From assembly GCF_025263685.1 (NCBI RefSeq), contig NZ_CP092109.1:1427001-1491000 (forward strand): DNA of 64,000 bases, in the 5' to 3' direction. Origin of the DNA: Geoalkalibacter halelectricus (GTDB taxonomy: Bacteria; Desulfobacterota; Desulfuromonadia; Desulfuromonadales; Geoalkalibacteraceae). The notes under the pieces are model-generated. The model was given only the letters and a program-made list of their open reading frames with translations, had not been told where the DNA came from and did no database searches. Below are positions 9,546-18,700 of this stretch, one piece after another. Numbering within the stretch: the first letter of the stretch is position 1; the number at the start of each line of letters is the position of its first letter. Made by a program: the position numbers and the translations under genes.

Positions 9546-11294
9546 ATGATTGCTGCATTCTGGAACCGCCTCTGGCACATGCACGACGAGACCAAGGCCC
9601 TGTTCCTGTACAGTCCCAAGGCCATGCTCAAACGTTTTGGCCGCGACCATCTGCATTTCAGCAACAGCAAGAAAGATGAACACGACATCGATTTGGCCGA
9701 CGAGATGGAAGAGGCGCCCGCCGAGCATGTCCGCCGTCTCAAGTCGGGCCCCGACGGCGTCGAGGAGGGCGAACCGCGCGAATACAGCAAGCGGCAGAGG
9801 GTCGGCCTGTTCCTCGGCCCGATTCTTTTCGTGCTCATGCTCATCGTGCCGACCCCCGCCGGCATGGAACCCGAGGCGCAGAAGATGGCGGCCATCGCCC
9901 TGCTCATGGCCACCTGGTGGATGTGCGAGTCGATTCCCATCCCGGCCACCAGCCTGCTGCCCATCGCGCTTTTCCCCTGGCTCGGCATCATGGCCACTGG
10001 TCGCGCCACGGCTCCCTACGCCAACCATCTGATCTTTTTGTTCATGGGCGGCTTCATTATCGCCCTGGCCATGCAGCGCTGGAATCTGCATCGGCGCATC
10101 GCCATGAACATCGTCAAGATCGTGGGCTTTTCGCCGCCACGGCTGATCTTCGGCTTCATGGCGGCGACCGCCGTCCTGTCGGCCTTTGTCTCCAATACCG
10201 CGACCACGGTCATGATGATGCCTATCGGTCTGGCGATCATCACCCACGTCATCACCGAAGGCAAAAAAGAGGGGCTGGACAAGCACATCGACTTCTCGCC
10301 CGAACAGTTCGCCTTCGGCCTCAACCTGATGCTGGGAATCGCCTACGCCGCCTCCATCGGCGGGATGGCGACCCTCATCGGCACGCCGCCTAATACGGTG
10401 CTCGCCGGTTACCTGAGCAAGAATTACGGCTTCGAAATCACCTTCGCCACCTGGATGATGGTTGGCGTACCCCTGGTTCTGGTTATGCTGCCCCTGTGCT
10501 GGCTGTGGCTGACGCGGGTGGCCAACCCCATGAAACTCAAAAAAGTTCCTGGCGGTCGTGAACTCATCAATGAGGAATTGCGCAAAATGGGAGGCATGAA
10601 CGTCGGCGAACGCTGGACCGCGCTGGTGTTCGGCCTGACCGCTCTGGCCTGGATCTTCCGCCAGCAGATCAGCTTCATCTTCCCCGATCCCGGCATGATC
10701 ACCGACGCCACCATCGCCATGATCGGCGCGTCGGTGCTGTTTCTCATCCCCATCAACATGAAGAAAAACATCTTCGTCATGGACTGGCACTGGGCGAGCA
10801 AGATGCCCTGGGGCGTGCTGATCCTCTTCGGCGGCGGTCTGGCCCTGGCGGAGGGCTTTCGCGCCACCAAACTGGCCGAGTGGATCGGCCTGCAGGTGAC
10901 CCTGCTGGAAAACGCGCCGGTCATCATCCTGGTCATCGCCGTGGCGACCCTGATCATCTTTCTCACCGAAATGACCTCCAATACCGCCACGGCGGCCATG
11001 TCCATGCCGATTCTCGCCGCCGTCGCCCTCGGCCTGGGCCAGAATCCGCTATTGCTCCTAGTGCCCGCCGCCGTCGCCGCCAGTTGCGCCTTCATGCTGC
11101 CGGTGGCCACACCACCCAACGCCATCGTATTCGGCTCGGGTTATGTGACCATTCCGCAGATGGCGAAAAGCGGCTTCGGTCTCAATATCCTCAGCATCAT
11201 CCTCGCCGTCGCGGCCACCTACCTGCTGGTGGTTCCGATCTTCGACGTGGTGATCGGCGAGATCCCCCTCTGGGCGCAGAACGGAACGCCCTAA
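9546..11294 (+). CDS. DASS (SLC13) family sodium/dicarboxylate or anion symporter
   Basis: This 582-residue inner-membrane transporter has a cytoplasmic N-terminal extension of about 85 residues, then many hydrophobic helices. Both SNT signatures of the DASS/INDY fold are present: VSNTATTVMMMPIG in the first half and TSNTATAAMSMPIL in the second. These loops bind substrate carboxylate and sodium. Dicarboxylates such as succinate or fumarate are the most likely substrates, but sulfate and citrate carriers share the fold. AAGGAGAG precedes the ATG. It sits behind a sigma-54 promoter and next to a kinase/activator pair, suggesting ligand-induced expression. Confidence 0.9.
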   Translation: MIAAFWNRLWHMHDETKALFLYSPKAMLKRFGRDHLHFSNSKKDEHDIDLADEMEEAPAEHVRRLKSGPDGVEEGEPREYSKRQRVGLFLGPILFVLMLIVPTPAGMEPEAQKMAAIALLMATWWMCESIPIPATSLLPIALFPWLGIMATGRATAPYANHLIFLFMGGFIIALAMQRWNLHRRIAMNIVKIVGFSPPRLIFGFMAATAVLSAFVSNTATTVMMMPIGLAIITHVITEGKKEGLDKHIDFSPEQFAFGLNLMLGIAYAASIGGMATLIGTPPNTVLAGYLSKNYGFEITFATWMMVGVPLVLVMLPLCWLWLTRVANPMKLKKVPGGRELINEELRKMGGMNVGERWTALVFGLTALAWIFRQQISFIFPDPGMITDATIAMIGASVLFLIPINMKKNIFVMDWHWASKMPWGVLILFGGGLALAEGFRATKLAEWIGLQVTLLENAPVIILVIAVATLIIFLTEMTSNTATAAMSMPILAAVALGLGQNPLLLLVPAAVAASCAFMLPVATPPNAIVFGSGYVTIPQMAKSGFGLNILSIILAVAATYLLVVPIFDVVIGEIPLWAQNGTP

Positions 11295-11341
11295 AGCAAT
11301 CAGTCCTTTTCCATGAAAGACCCGGCCCCCTCCGGGTTGTC

Positions 11342-11380
11342 GCCCCGCTTTCATCCTCCTCCGAAAGCGGGGCTTTTTTT
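11342..11380 (+). terminator. Rho-independent terminator after the DASS transporter
   Basis: A perfect 11-bp stem (GCCCCGCTTTC, 11342-11352, with GAAAGCGGGGC, 11363-11373) is followed by seven T residues. It shows the transporter is transcribed alone. Confidence 0.9.
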
Positions 11381-11532
11381 ATCGGCAGGCCGTATACCGC
11401 AAATTCCGCGGCGCGCGATTGCCCTGGGTGGATGGCTGGTGGTAAAAGGATCTTTGAGTGTTTTGTCGCGGGAGTTGTGACCCTGGCGCTGGATAGGCGG
11501 GTCAGGGCCCAAGGGATGGCAGGGACGAGAGC

Positions 11533-13809
11533 GTGAAGCGTTGTCGCATTGAAATCGAAGGGATCGTCCAGGGCGTCGGGTTTCGCCCCTTTGTCTACCA
11601 ACTGGCCAGGCGCCACCATCTGGCGGGCTGGGTACTCAATGACAGCCGCGGCGTGACCATCGAGGCGCAGGGCGACACCGCCGCAATGGAGGACTTCTTG
11701 CACGCGCTGCGTGCCCAGGCGCCGCCGCTGGCGGTCATCACCCGCTTCAAGACGCGGCCCTGTCCGCTGGCGACGGAGGATAGCTTCGTCATTCACGCCA
11801 GCAATGAAACCGCGGAGCGCAGGATTCAGATTGCCCCGGACACTTACGTGTGCGGCGACTGCCTGGCCGAACTCTTCGATCCCGCCGACCGGCGCTACCG
11901 TTATCCCTTCATCAACTGCACCAACTGCGGGCCGCGCTACACCATCGTTACCGGCGTGCCCTACGACCGCCCCCTCACCACCATGGCGGATTTTCCCCTG
12001 TGCGCGGATTGCCGACGCGAATACGAGAATCCGGCCTCGCGCCGCTTCCATGCCCAGCCCAACGCCTGTCCGGCCTGTGGGCCGCGGCTGAGCCTGCATG
12101 ACGGCGCCGGACGGCGCCTGGAGGTGCCGGATGCGCTGGGGCAAGCCATCGCGCTGTTGCGCCAGGGGCGCATTCTGGCCGTTAAGGGATTGGGCGGCTA
12201 CCACCTGGTGGTCGATGCCGCCAATGACCAGGCGGTGGCGGAGTTGCGCCGGCGCAAGACGCGCGATGAGAAACCCTTCGCCCTGATGTCGCGCGACCTC
12301 GAGGCGGTGCGCCGCTACGCCTGGGTCAACGAGGCGGAAGAGCAGTTGCTGCTGGGCGTGGAGCGGCCCATCGTGTTGCTGCCGCGCCGCGCGGATCACG
12401 GTCTCTCGCCGCGAGTGGCGCCCAGCAACGGTTTTTTCGGGGTGATGCTGCCCTACACGCCCTTGCACCACCTGCTGCTGGAAGACCAGTTCACGGCCCT
12501 CGTCATGACCAGCGCCAATCTGAGCGACGAGCCCATCCTGTTCGAGGACGGCGAGGCCCTCACCCGGCTGAGCGACATCGCCGACGCCTATTTGAGTCAC
12601 AACCGCCGCATCCACACCCGCACCGATGACTCCATCGCGCGCATTTTAGCGGGGCGCGCGGTGCTCATGCGGCGCTCACGCGGCTATGTGCCGCGCGGCA
12701 TTTTGTTACCCCAAGCACAACCGACGGTTCTTGCCCTGGGCGCCGAACTGAAGAACACCATCTGTTTTACCCAGGAAAACCGTGCCTTTCTCAGCCAACA
12801 CATCGGTGATTTGAAAAATCTCGAGGTTCTGCGCGGCCTGGAGCACAGCGTCGATCACCTGGGGCGCATTCTTGGGCTGCGGCCGCGCATCGTCGCCCAT
12901 GACCTGCATCCCGATTACCTCTCGACGCGCTTTGCCGAGGAACTGCCCGAAGTGCGGCGCATCGGCGTGCAGCATCATCACGCGCACCTGGTCAGTTGCC
13001 TGGCCGATAACGGCCGCGACGAGCCGGCCATCGGCGTCATTTTCGATGGCCTGGGCTTCGGAGCCGACGGACACATCTGGGGGGGCGAGTTTCTTCTGGG
13101 AGATGCCGACGGCTTTGAGCGCGCCGCGCATCTCGCTTACCTGCCCATGCCGGGTGGCGACGCGGCCACTCGCGAACCCTGGCGCATGGCTCTCAGTGCC
13201 CTGGCGCACGCCTTTGGCGAGTCGTTGCCCGAGCCGGCGTTTTTTCCCACCCACGCGCCCGGAGATCTGCGTTTGGTGCGGCAAATGATCGCGCGTGGCA
13301 TCAACTGCCCGCTGACCTCGAGCTGCGGGCGGCTGTTCGATGCCGTGGCCGCCCTTATCGGGGTGCGCCAACGGATCAGCTATGAGGGACAGGCGGCCTT
13401 GGAACTCGAGCAGATCGCCGCGGAGGGCGAGCAGGGCCGTTATGCCTATGAGCTTTATGATCGGCAGGGGCCGTTCGTGGTGGATCCCGCCCCGCTGATC
13501 CGCTCCTTGGTCGAGGATTTGGGGCAGGGCGTGGCGCCGGGGGTGCTCAGCGCCAGATTCCACAACACGCTGGCGGCAATGATCCAGGAGGTATGCGGTC
13601 GTTTGCGGGAGGGCAGCGGCCTGAACCTGGTGGCCTTGTCGGGCGGGGTGTTCCAGAATCGCTATTTGACGGAAAAAACCCTGCCGCTGCTGGAGCGCGA
13701 CGGGTTCACCGTCTTGACCCACTCCCTGGTGCCGCCCAACGACGGTGGCCTGGCTCTGGGGCAGGCGGTGATCGCCGGTCGTCTGGCCGCCAGGCAACAG
13801 CAGAGCTGA
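11533..13809 (+). CDS. hypF: Carbamoyltransferase HypF (hydrogenase maturation)
   Basis: HypF makes the thiocarboxamide from carbamoyl phosphate that becomes the cyanide ligands of NiFe hydrogenase. The 758-residue protein has the full order of domains: acylphosphatase (about 1-90; GIVQGVGFRPFVYQL), paired zinc fingers (about 108-190; CGDC, CTNC, CADC and CPAC pairs), a YrdC-like domain (about 200-385) and the Kae1-like C-terminal domain with HHHAHL near 480. The start is a GTG behind GGGACGAGAG. No other hyp or hydrogenase genes are in the window, so it is a detached maturation gene. Length is normal for the family. Confidence 0.96.
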   Translation: MKRCRIEIEGIVQGVGFRPFVYQLARRHHLAGWVLNDSRGVTIEAQGDTAAMEDFLHALRAQAPPLAVITRFKTRPCPLATEDSFVIHASNETAERRIQIAPDTYVCGDCLAELFDPADRRYRYPFINCTNCGPRYTIVTGVPYDRPLTTMADFPLCADCRREYENPASRRFHAQPNACPACGPRLSLHDGAGRRLEVPDALGQAIALLRQGRILAVKGLGGYHLVVDAANDQAVAELRRRKTRDEKPFALMSRDLEAVRRYAWVNEAEEQLLLGVERPIVLLPRRADHGLSPRVAPSNGFFGVMLPYTPLHHLLLEDQFTALVMTSANLSDEPILFEDGEALTRLSDIADAYLSHNRRIHTRTDDSIARILAGRAVLMRRSRGYVPRGILLPQAQPTVLALGAELKNTICFTQENRAFLSQHIGDLKNLEVLRGLEHSVDHLGRILGLRPRIVAHDLHPDYLSTRFAEELPEVRRIGVQHHHAHLVSCLADNGRDEPAIGVIFDGLGFGADGHIWGGEFLLGDADGFERAAHLAYLPMPGGDAATREPWRMALSALAHAFGESLPEPAFFPTHAPGDLRLVRQMIARGINCPLTSSCGRLFDAVAALIGVRQRISYEGQAALELEQIAAEGEQGRYAYELYDRQGPFVVDPAPLIRSLVEDLGQGVAPGVLSARFHNTLAAMIQEVCGRLREGSGLNLVALSGGVFQNRYLTEKTLPLLERDGFTVLTHSLVPPNDGGLALGQAVIAGRLAARQQQS

Positions 13810-14040
13810 TCAGGGGCGGATGCTGCTCTGGGCCGCCACGCCGTTTTCGGGCTTGACCTTGGCGATATAGGCGGCGAGTTGCAGGGAGATCCAGCCGATG
13901 AACACCAGGATGAGGAGGGTGGGAAGCAGATCGCGGAGAAACAGGTGCCGAAACCGGTGGCGCCGATCGGGGTAGGGGGGCAGGCGGCGCAGGGTTTTTG
14001 CCTGAGGCTTGGGTAGGTTGCGTGCGGGCACGGATGCCAT
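13810..14040 (-). CDS. Small single-pass membrane protein, unknown function
   Basis: The 76-residue product starts MASVPARNLPKPQAKTLRRL, is Arg/Pro-rich in its first 38 residues and then has one membrane helix (about 40-62; LLPTLLILVFIGWISLQLAAYIA). A strong AAGGAGG site 7 bases before the ATG at 14040 favours a real gene. It is convergent with hypF, its stop directly touching the hypF stop. The basic N terminus suggests it faces the cytoplasm. I do not recognise a family. Confidence 0.65.
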   Translation of the reverse strand: MASVPARNLPKPQAKTLRRLPPYPDRRHRFRHLFLRDLLPTLLILVFIGWISLQLAAYIAKVKPENGVAAQSSIRP

Positions 14041-14092
14041 GGGAACCCTCCTTTCCAGGACAAAGTCGGCCGAACACACCTTTCATTAAAGC

Positions 14093-14129
14093 AAAAGCGG
14101 CGCCAGTTTCTTGGGCGCCGCTTTTTTTT
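14093..14129 (+). terminator. Rho-independent terminator, probably for hypF transcripts
   Basis: A stem of at least 9 bp (AGCGGCGCC, 14096-14104, with GGCGCCGCT, 14114-14122) ends in eight T residues on the plus strand. It lies beyond the small convergent gene, so hypF transcripts may run antisense through that gene before ending here. On the minus strand it would sit in the leader of the small gene with a four-T tract. Confidence 0.7.
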
Positions 14130-14274
14130 CAGTCATGACGGGGGCTTGCGAGGGATTTGCGGTCTTCTCTCAGGTGGAGCGCGCCTGGACTCGCCCAGGG
14201 TGGGTGTAAGAAATTCCGACAAAAAAACGCGCCTTTGTCAGATATGCCGACAATGAGGGGCTCTGGTATCCGGG

Positions 14275-15594
14275 TTAATCTTCCGCCTTATCACACAGCG
14301 GTTCCTTGATCAGGCGATGCTTGATGCGTCGGATCAGCCACCACACCAGCGCCACGACTGGGAGAACCAGAATGGCGATAGCGGTTTTTTTGTCCAGACC
14401 CAGGGCGGCAAGGGGCAGCCCGTCGAGGAGGTAACCGAGCAAACCCACCAGATAGTAGCTGATTGCCGCCACCGACAGGCCCTCGACGGTTTCCTGCAGA
14501 CGAAACTGCAGACGCCCGCGGCGGTTCATGGAGGCGAGCAGGCTTTTGTTCTGGTCTTGCAAAGTCAGGTTGACGCGGGTGCGCATCATGTCGCCGGCGC
14601 GCTCGATGCGCCGCGACAGATCCTCCATCCAGCCCTGCACGGCCTCGCAGGTGCGCAGCCCCGGATTGAGGCGCCGGCTCATGAACTCGGCAAAGGTCAT
14701 GTAGCCGCCCATGGGCTCTTCCTTGATGTTGGTCAGACGGGTGAGCACTAGTTCGTGGTAGGCGCGGGTGGCCGAGAAGCGGTGATTGGTTTCCGCGCGC
14801 CAGGTTTCGAGGCGCGCCGAGAGCAGGGAGAGTTGCTGCAGCAGATCGCGGTTGCCCTCGCTGCTGCCGTTCTTGGGCACGCGGGCCAGCATCTCGGCCA
14901 ACTCCTTGTCCATTTCCGCCAATTCCGGCGCGATGCGCTTGGCCAGGGGCAGGGACAATTGGGCCAGCAACCGGTAGGTTTCCATTTCGATGATGCGCTG
15001 CACCAGGCGTCCCATCTGATAGTCGGTGATGCCGCCGTTTTGCACCATGAAGCGGCCGAAGCCGTCGCTGTGCAGACGAAAGGCGGTGCATACCACCGCC
15101 TTGCCCTGGGCCGGGCGGCTCATGATCAGGCGCTGACCCTCGAACCAGCGATGCACCGGGTCACGCTCGAAGGAGAGATCCTCGCCGGCGACGACGATAT
15201 GAAAGGCGGCGATGGCCTGGCCGGGCAATTGCGCCATCCAGTCGCCGGGCAACAGGCGAATGACGGGATGCTCGAATGGCTCGCCCTCGGGACCCGCGGC
15301 GCGCATGAAGGTCAGGGAATAGAATTCCATGTGCCGTTCCCAGCGCACCGCGAACTCACCGAAATCCTGAAAATAGGAGACGGTTTCTGGGTTGGGCTGG
15401 TTGACGCTGTAACGGCGGCACAGATCGCAAAGCAGGGCAAAGGCCGCGTCGATCTGCCGTGGTTCGGCGGCAAAGGCCAGATGGGTGATCTGCTGCGGGG
15501 TGGTGATAATTTGAAACGGGCGCGCGTGCAATTCGTCATAGAGAGAATCGCGCAAGGGGTGGGTGGAAAAGGGCAGACAGAAATAGTCTGACAT
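14275..15594 (-). CDS. DUF3422 family membrane-anchored protein
   Basis: The 439-residue protein opens with the DUF3422 signature HPLRDSLYDELHARPF and continues with HLAF, then RWERHMEFYSLTF near residue 85. It ends in two hydrophobic segments (about 360-420; the second IAILVLPVVALVWWLI) and a basic tail, so it is likely anchored in the inner membrane by its C terminus. DUF3422 has no firmly assigned function. Its stop is 1320 bases from the ATG at 15594, which follows a GGGAGAG site. It lies downstream of the double uvrA on the same strand with a 176-base gap. Confidence 0.88.
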   Translation of the reverse strand: MSDYFCLPFSTHPLRDSLYDELHARPFQIITTPQQITHLAFAAEPRQIDAAFALLCDLCRRYSVNQPNPETVSYFQDFGEFAVRWERHMEFYSLTFMRAAGPEGEPFEHPVIRLLPGDWMAQLPGQAIAAFHIVVAGEDLSFERDPVHRWFEGQRLIMSRPAQGKAVVCTAFRLHSDGFGRFMVQNGGITDYQMGRLVQRIIEMETYRLLAQLSLPLAKRIAPELAEMDKELAEMLARVPKNGSSEGNRDLLQQLSLLSARLETWRAETNHRFSATRAYHELVLTRLTNIKEEPMGGYMTFAEFMSRRLNPGLRTCEAVQGWMEDLSRRIERAGDMMRTRVNLTLQDQNKSLLASMNRRGRLQFRLQETVEGLSVAAISYYLVGLLGYLLDGLPLAALGLDKKTAIAILVLPVVALVWWLIRRIKHRLIKEPLCDKAED

Positions 15595-15770
15595 GAGCTC
15601 GGCTCTCCCGACGGAAAATAGTTGAACTGCGCACCTGGCCGCGGCGCAACAGTTGGCTTCATGGGCGCGAGGGGCAGAATAGCTCGCCCCAGCGCCAATG
15701 AAAAGGTAAACATCTTCGGTCAGGAAATCATTTGGAAGCTATTCACCCAGTGTAGGGGTGAACAGTTGGT

Positions 15771-18700
15771 TCATTTCGAATCTCTGCGCTCCTGGAGAAA
15801 TTTTTTCAGGATGGGCGCGGTGCGGGAATCCGTGTCGGCGCGCGCGACCTGCTCCGGGGTTCCGGCGGCGACGAGGCGCCCGCCGCCTTCTCCGCCCTCG
15901 GGGCCGAGGTCGATGAGCCAATCGGCCTCGGCAATCACATCGAGATTGTGCTCGATCACCACCAGGGTGTTGCCGGCGGCCACCAGGCGGTGCAGCACGC
16001 GAATGAGTTTTTCCACGTCGGCCATGTGCAGGCCGATGGTCGGCTCGTCGAGGATATAGAGGGTGTGGCCGCCGCGCCGATTACGCGTCGCGGCAGCGCC
16101 CTCGTCCAGGGGTGTCTTGGCCAGTTCGGTCACCAGCTTGATGCGCTGCGCCTCGCCGCCCGAGAGGGTGGGGCTCGGTTGGCCGAGGGTCAGGTAGCCC
16201 AGCCCCACATCCTGCAGCAGGCACAGGGCGTGGTGGATTTTGCCGTGGGCGGCGAAGAAATCGGCGGCCTGGTTGATGGTCATCTTCAGCACCTCGCCGA
16301 TATTGCGGTCCTTGTAGGTGACCGCGAGGGTTTCGGGGGTGAAGCGCAAACCCGCGCATTGATCGCAGGACACCTGGACATCCGGCAGAAAGCTCATCTC
16401 GATTTTCTGCACCCCCTGGCCGTCGCAGGCGCTGCAGCGTCCCTCCTTGGTGTTGAAGGAGAAACGCCCCGGACCCCAGCCGCGGATCTTGGCCTCGGGG
16501 GTGGCGGCAAACAGCTTGCGCACCTCGTCCCAGAATCCGACGTAGGTGGCCGGGCAGGAGCGTGGCGTCTTGCCGATGGGGGTTTGATCCACCTCCAGAA
16601 TGCGCGCGATTTTCTCCGCCCCTTTGATGGCGCCGCACCCGCGCGGCGGCGCGGTTTTGTTGCCGCGCTCGGCAAGCAGGCGGCGCAGGTTTTCGTGCAG
16701 CACCGAGCGCACCAGGGTGCTTTTGCCCGAACCGGAAACCCCGCTCACCGCGATCAGCCGCTTGAGGGGGAAGACGACATCGATTTTCTTGAGGTTGTGC
16801 AGGTGCGCGCCGCTGATCTCAATCCCCGGAGTGCGGCGGGAGGTGGACCGGCGTTTGACCAGGGGATGCCGGAGGGGGTTGGCGAGGAAGCGACCGGTGA
16901 CGGATTGGGGAGAGGCCATGAGATCCTCGACGCTGCCTGCCGCCACCACCCGGCCGCCGTTGATGCCGGCGCCGGGGCCGAGATCGATGAGGTGGCGAGC
17001 GCGCCGGATGGTTTCGTCATCGTGCTCCACCACCACCACGGTATTGCCCTTGGCGCCGAGTTTTTCCAGGGTGTCGAGGAGCATGAGATTGTCGCGGGGA
17101 TGCAGACCAATGGTCGGTTCGTCGAGAATGTAGCACACGCCGCGCAGATTGGAGCCGAGCTGCGCGGCGAGACGGATGCGCTGCGCCTCGCCGCCCGAGA
17201 GGGTCGGCGCGGCGCGGTCGAGGGACAGGTAGGAGAGGCCGACTTCGCGCAGAAAGGCGAAGCGGGTGCCGAGTTCCGCCAGGATGTCGCGTGCGATGTC
17301 AGCCTCGCGTCCCGCGAGTTCAAGGTTCTGGAAAAACTTCTCCGCGGCGGCGATGGACAAGGCGCTCAGCTCGGCGATGTCGCGGCCGTGAAATTTCACC
17401 GCCAGGGCCTCGGGTCGCAGGCGGCGTCCCTCGCAGGCGGGGCAGGGTTGCTCCTCGCCTTCCCACCAGGCGTTCCACCAGATTTCCTCGCCGCTCTGCT
17501 CGGCATCGAAACCGGGCATCAGCAGCCCGGTGCCGAAACAGCCCGGGCACCAGCCATGCTTGGAGTTGAAGGAAAACAGGCGCGGGTCGGGTTCCTCGAA
17601 GCTGCGCCCACAGCCGGGGCAGGCGCGGCGGGTGGAGAAAATCGCGGCCTCGCTGCTCTGTTCGTCACGCACCTGCACCACGCCCTTGCCGTAGTCCAGG
17701 GCCAGATCGAGCAGGGCGCGCAAATGCTCCTCCTGCTCGGGAACCAGCCTCAATTCGCCTACCGGCAGCTCGATGGTGTGTTCGCGGAAGCGGTCGAGGC
17801 GCGGCCAGTTGTCCGTGGGCGTGTCGACGCCGTCCACGCGCAGGTGGCTGAAGCCCTTGCCCGCCGCCCACTTGGCCAGATCCGTATAGTAGCCCTTGCG
17901 CGCCGTGACCAGGGGGGCGAGCAGGCTGACGCGCCGGGCCCGCCATTCGCGCAGCAGGCGCGCGATGATCGCTTCGCGGGACTGAGGCTCGATGGCCACC
18001 GCGCAGGTGGGGCAGTGTTGGACCCCCAGTTTGACGAACAGCAGGCGCAGGAAATGATAGATCTCGGTCAGGGTCGCCACGGTGCTTTTGCGCCCGCCGC
18101 GGCTGGTGCGCTGCTCGATGGCCACCGTGGGCGGGATGCCGAACAGCGCATCCATGTCGGGGCGCGCCGCGGGCTGCACGAATTGGCGGGCGTAGGCGTT
18201 GAGGGACTCAAGATAGCGCCGCTGGCCCTCGGAAAACAGGATGTCGAAGGCCAGGGTGCTTTTACCCGAGCCGGACATGCCGGTGATGACCGTGAACTGT
18301 TCGCGCGGCAGACAGACATCGATATTTTTTAGATTGTGCTCGCGGGCGCCGTGGATGCAGATGCGCCCCTCGTGCTGGGCGATGGGGGGGGTCGGTGGGG
18401 CCGTCGCCGGCGCGGGCGGCGCAAGGGACGGGAGCGCGGCGCGGGTCTGGCGCAACTCCTCAAGATAGCCGCGCAGCGCCGCGCCGGTGTGACTGGCGGC
18501 ACAATCCATAACCGCGCGCGGCGTGCCCGCGCATACCAGGCGCCCGCCGGCATCGCCGCCTTCGGGGCCGAGGTCGATGATCCAGTCGGCGGCGGCGATG
18601 ATATCGAGGTTGTGTTCAATAACCAGTAGTGAGTGGCCTTCGCCCTGGAGTTGGCGCAAGGCCCCGAGCAGCCTGGCGATGTCGTCGAAGTGCAGGCCGG

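Noticed and set aside
15742-15762. TTCACCC/GGGTGAA hairpin between uvrA and the DUF3422 gene as a terminator
   Set aside because: No T-tract follows on either strand and the stem is short.
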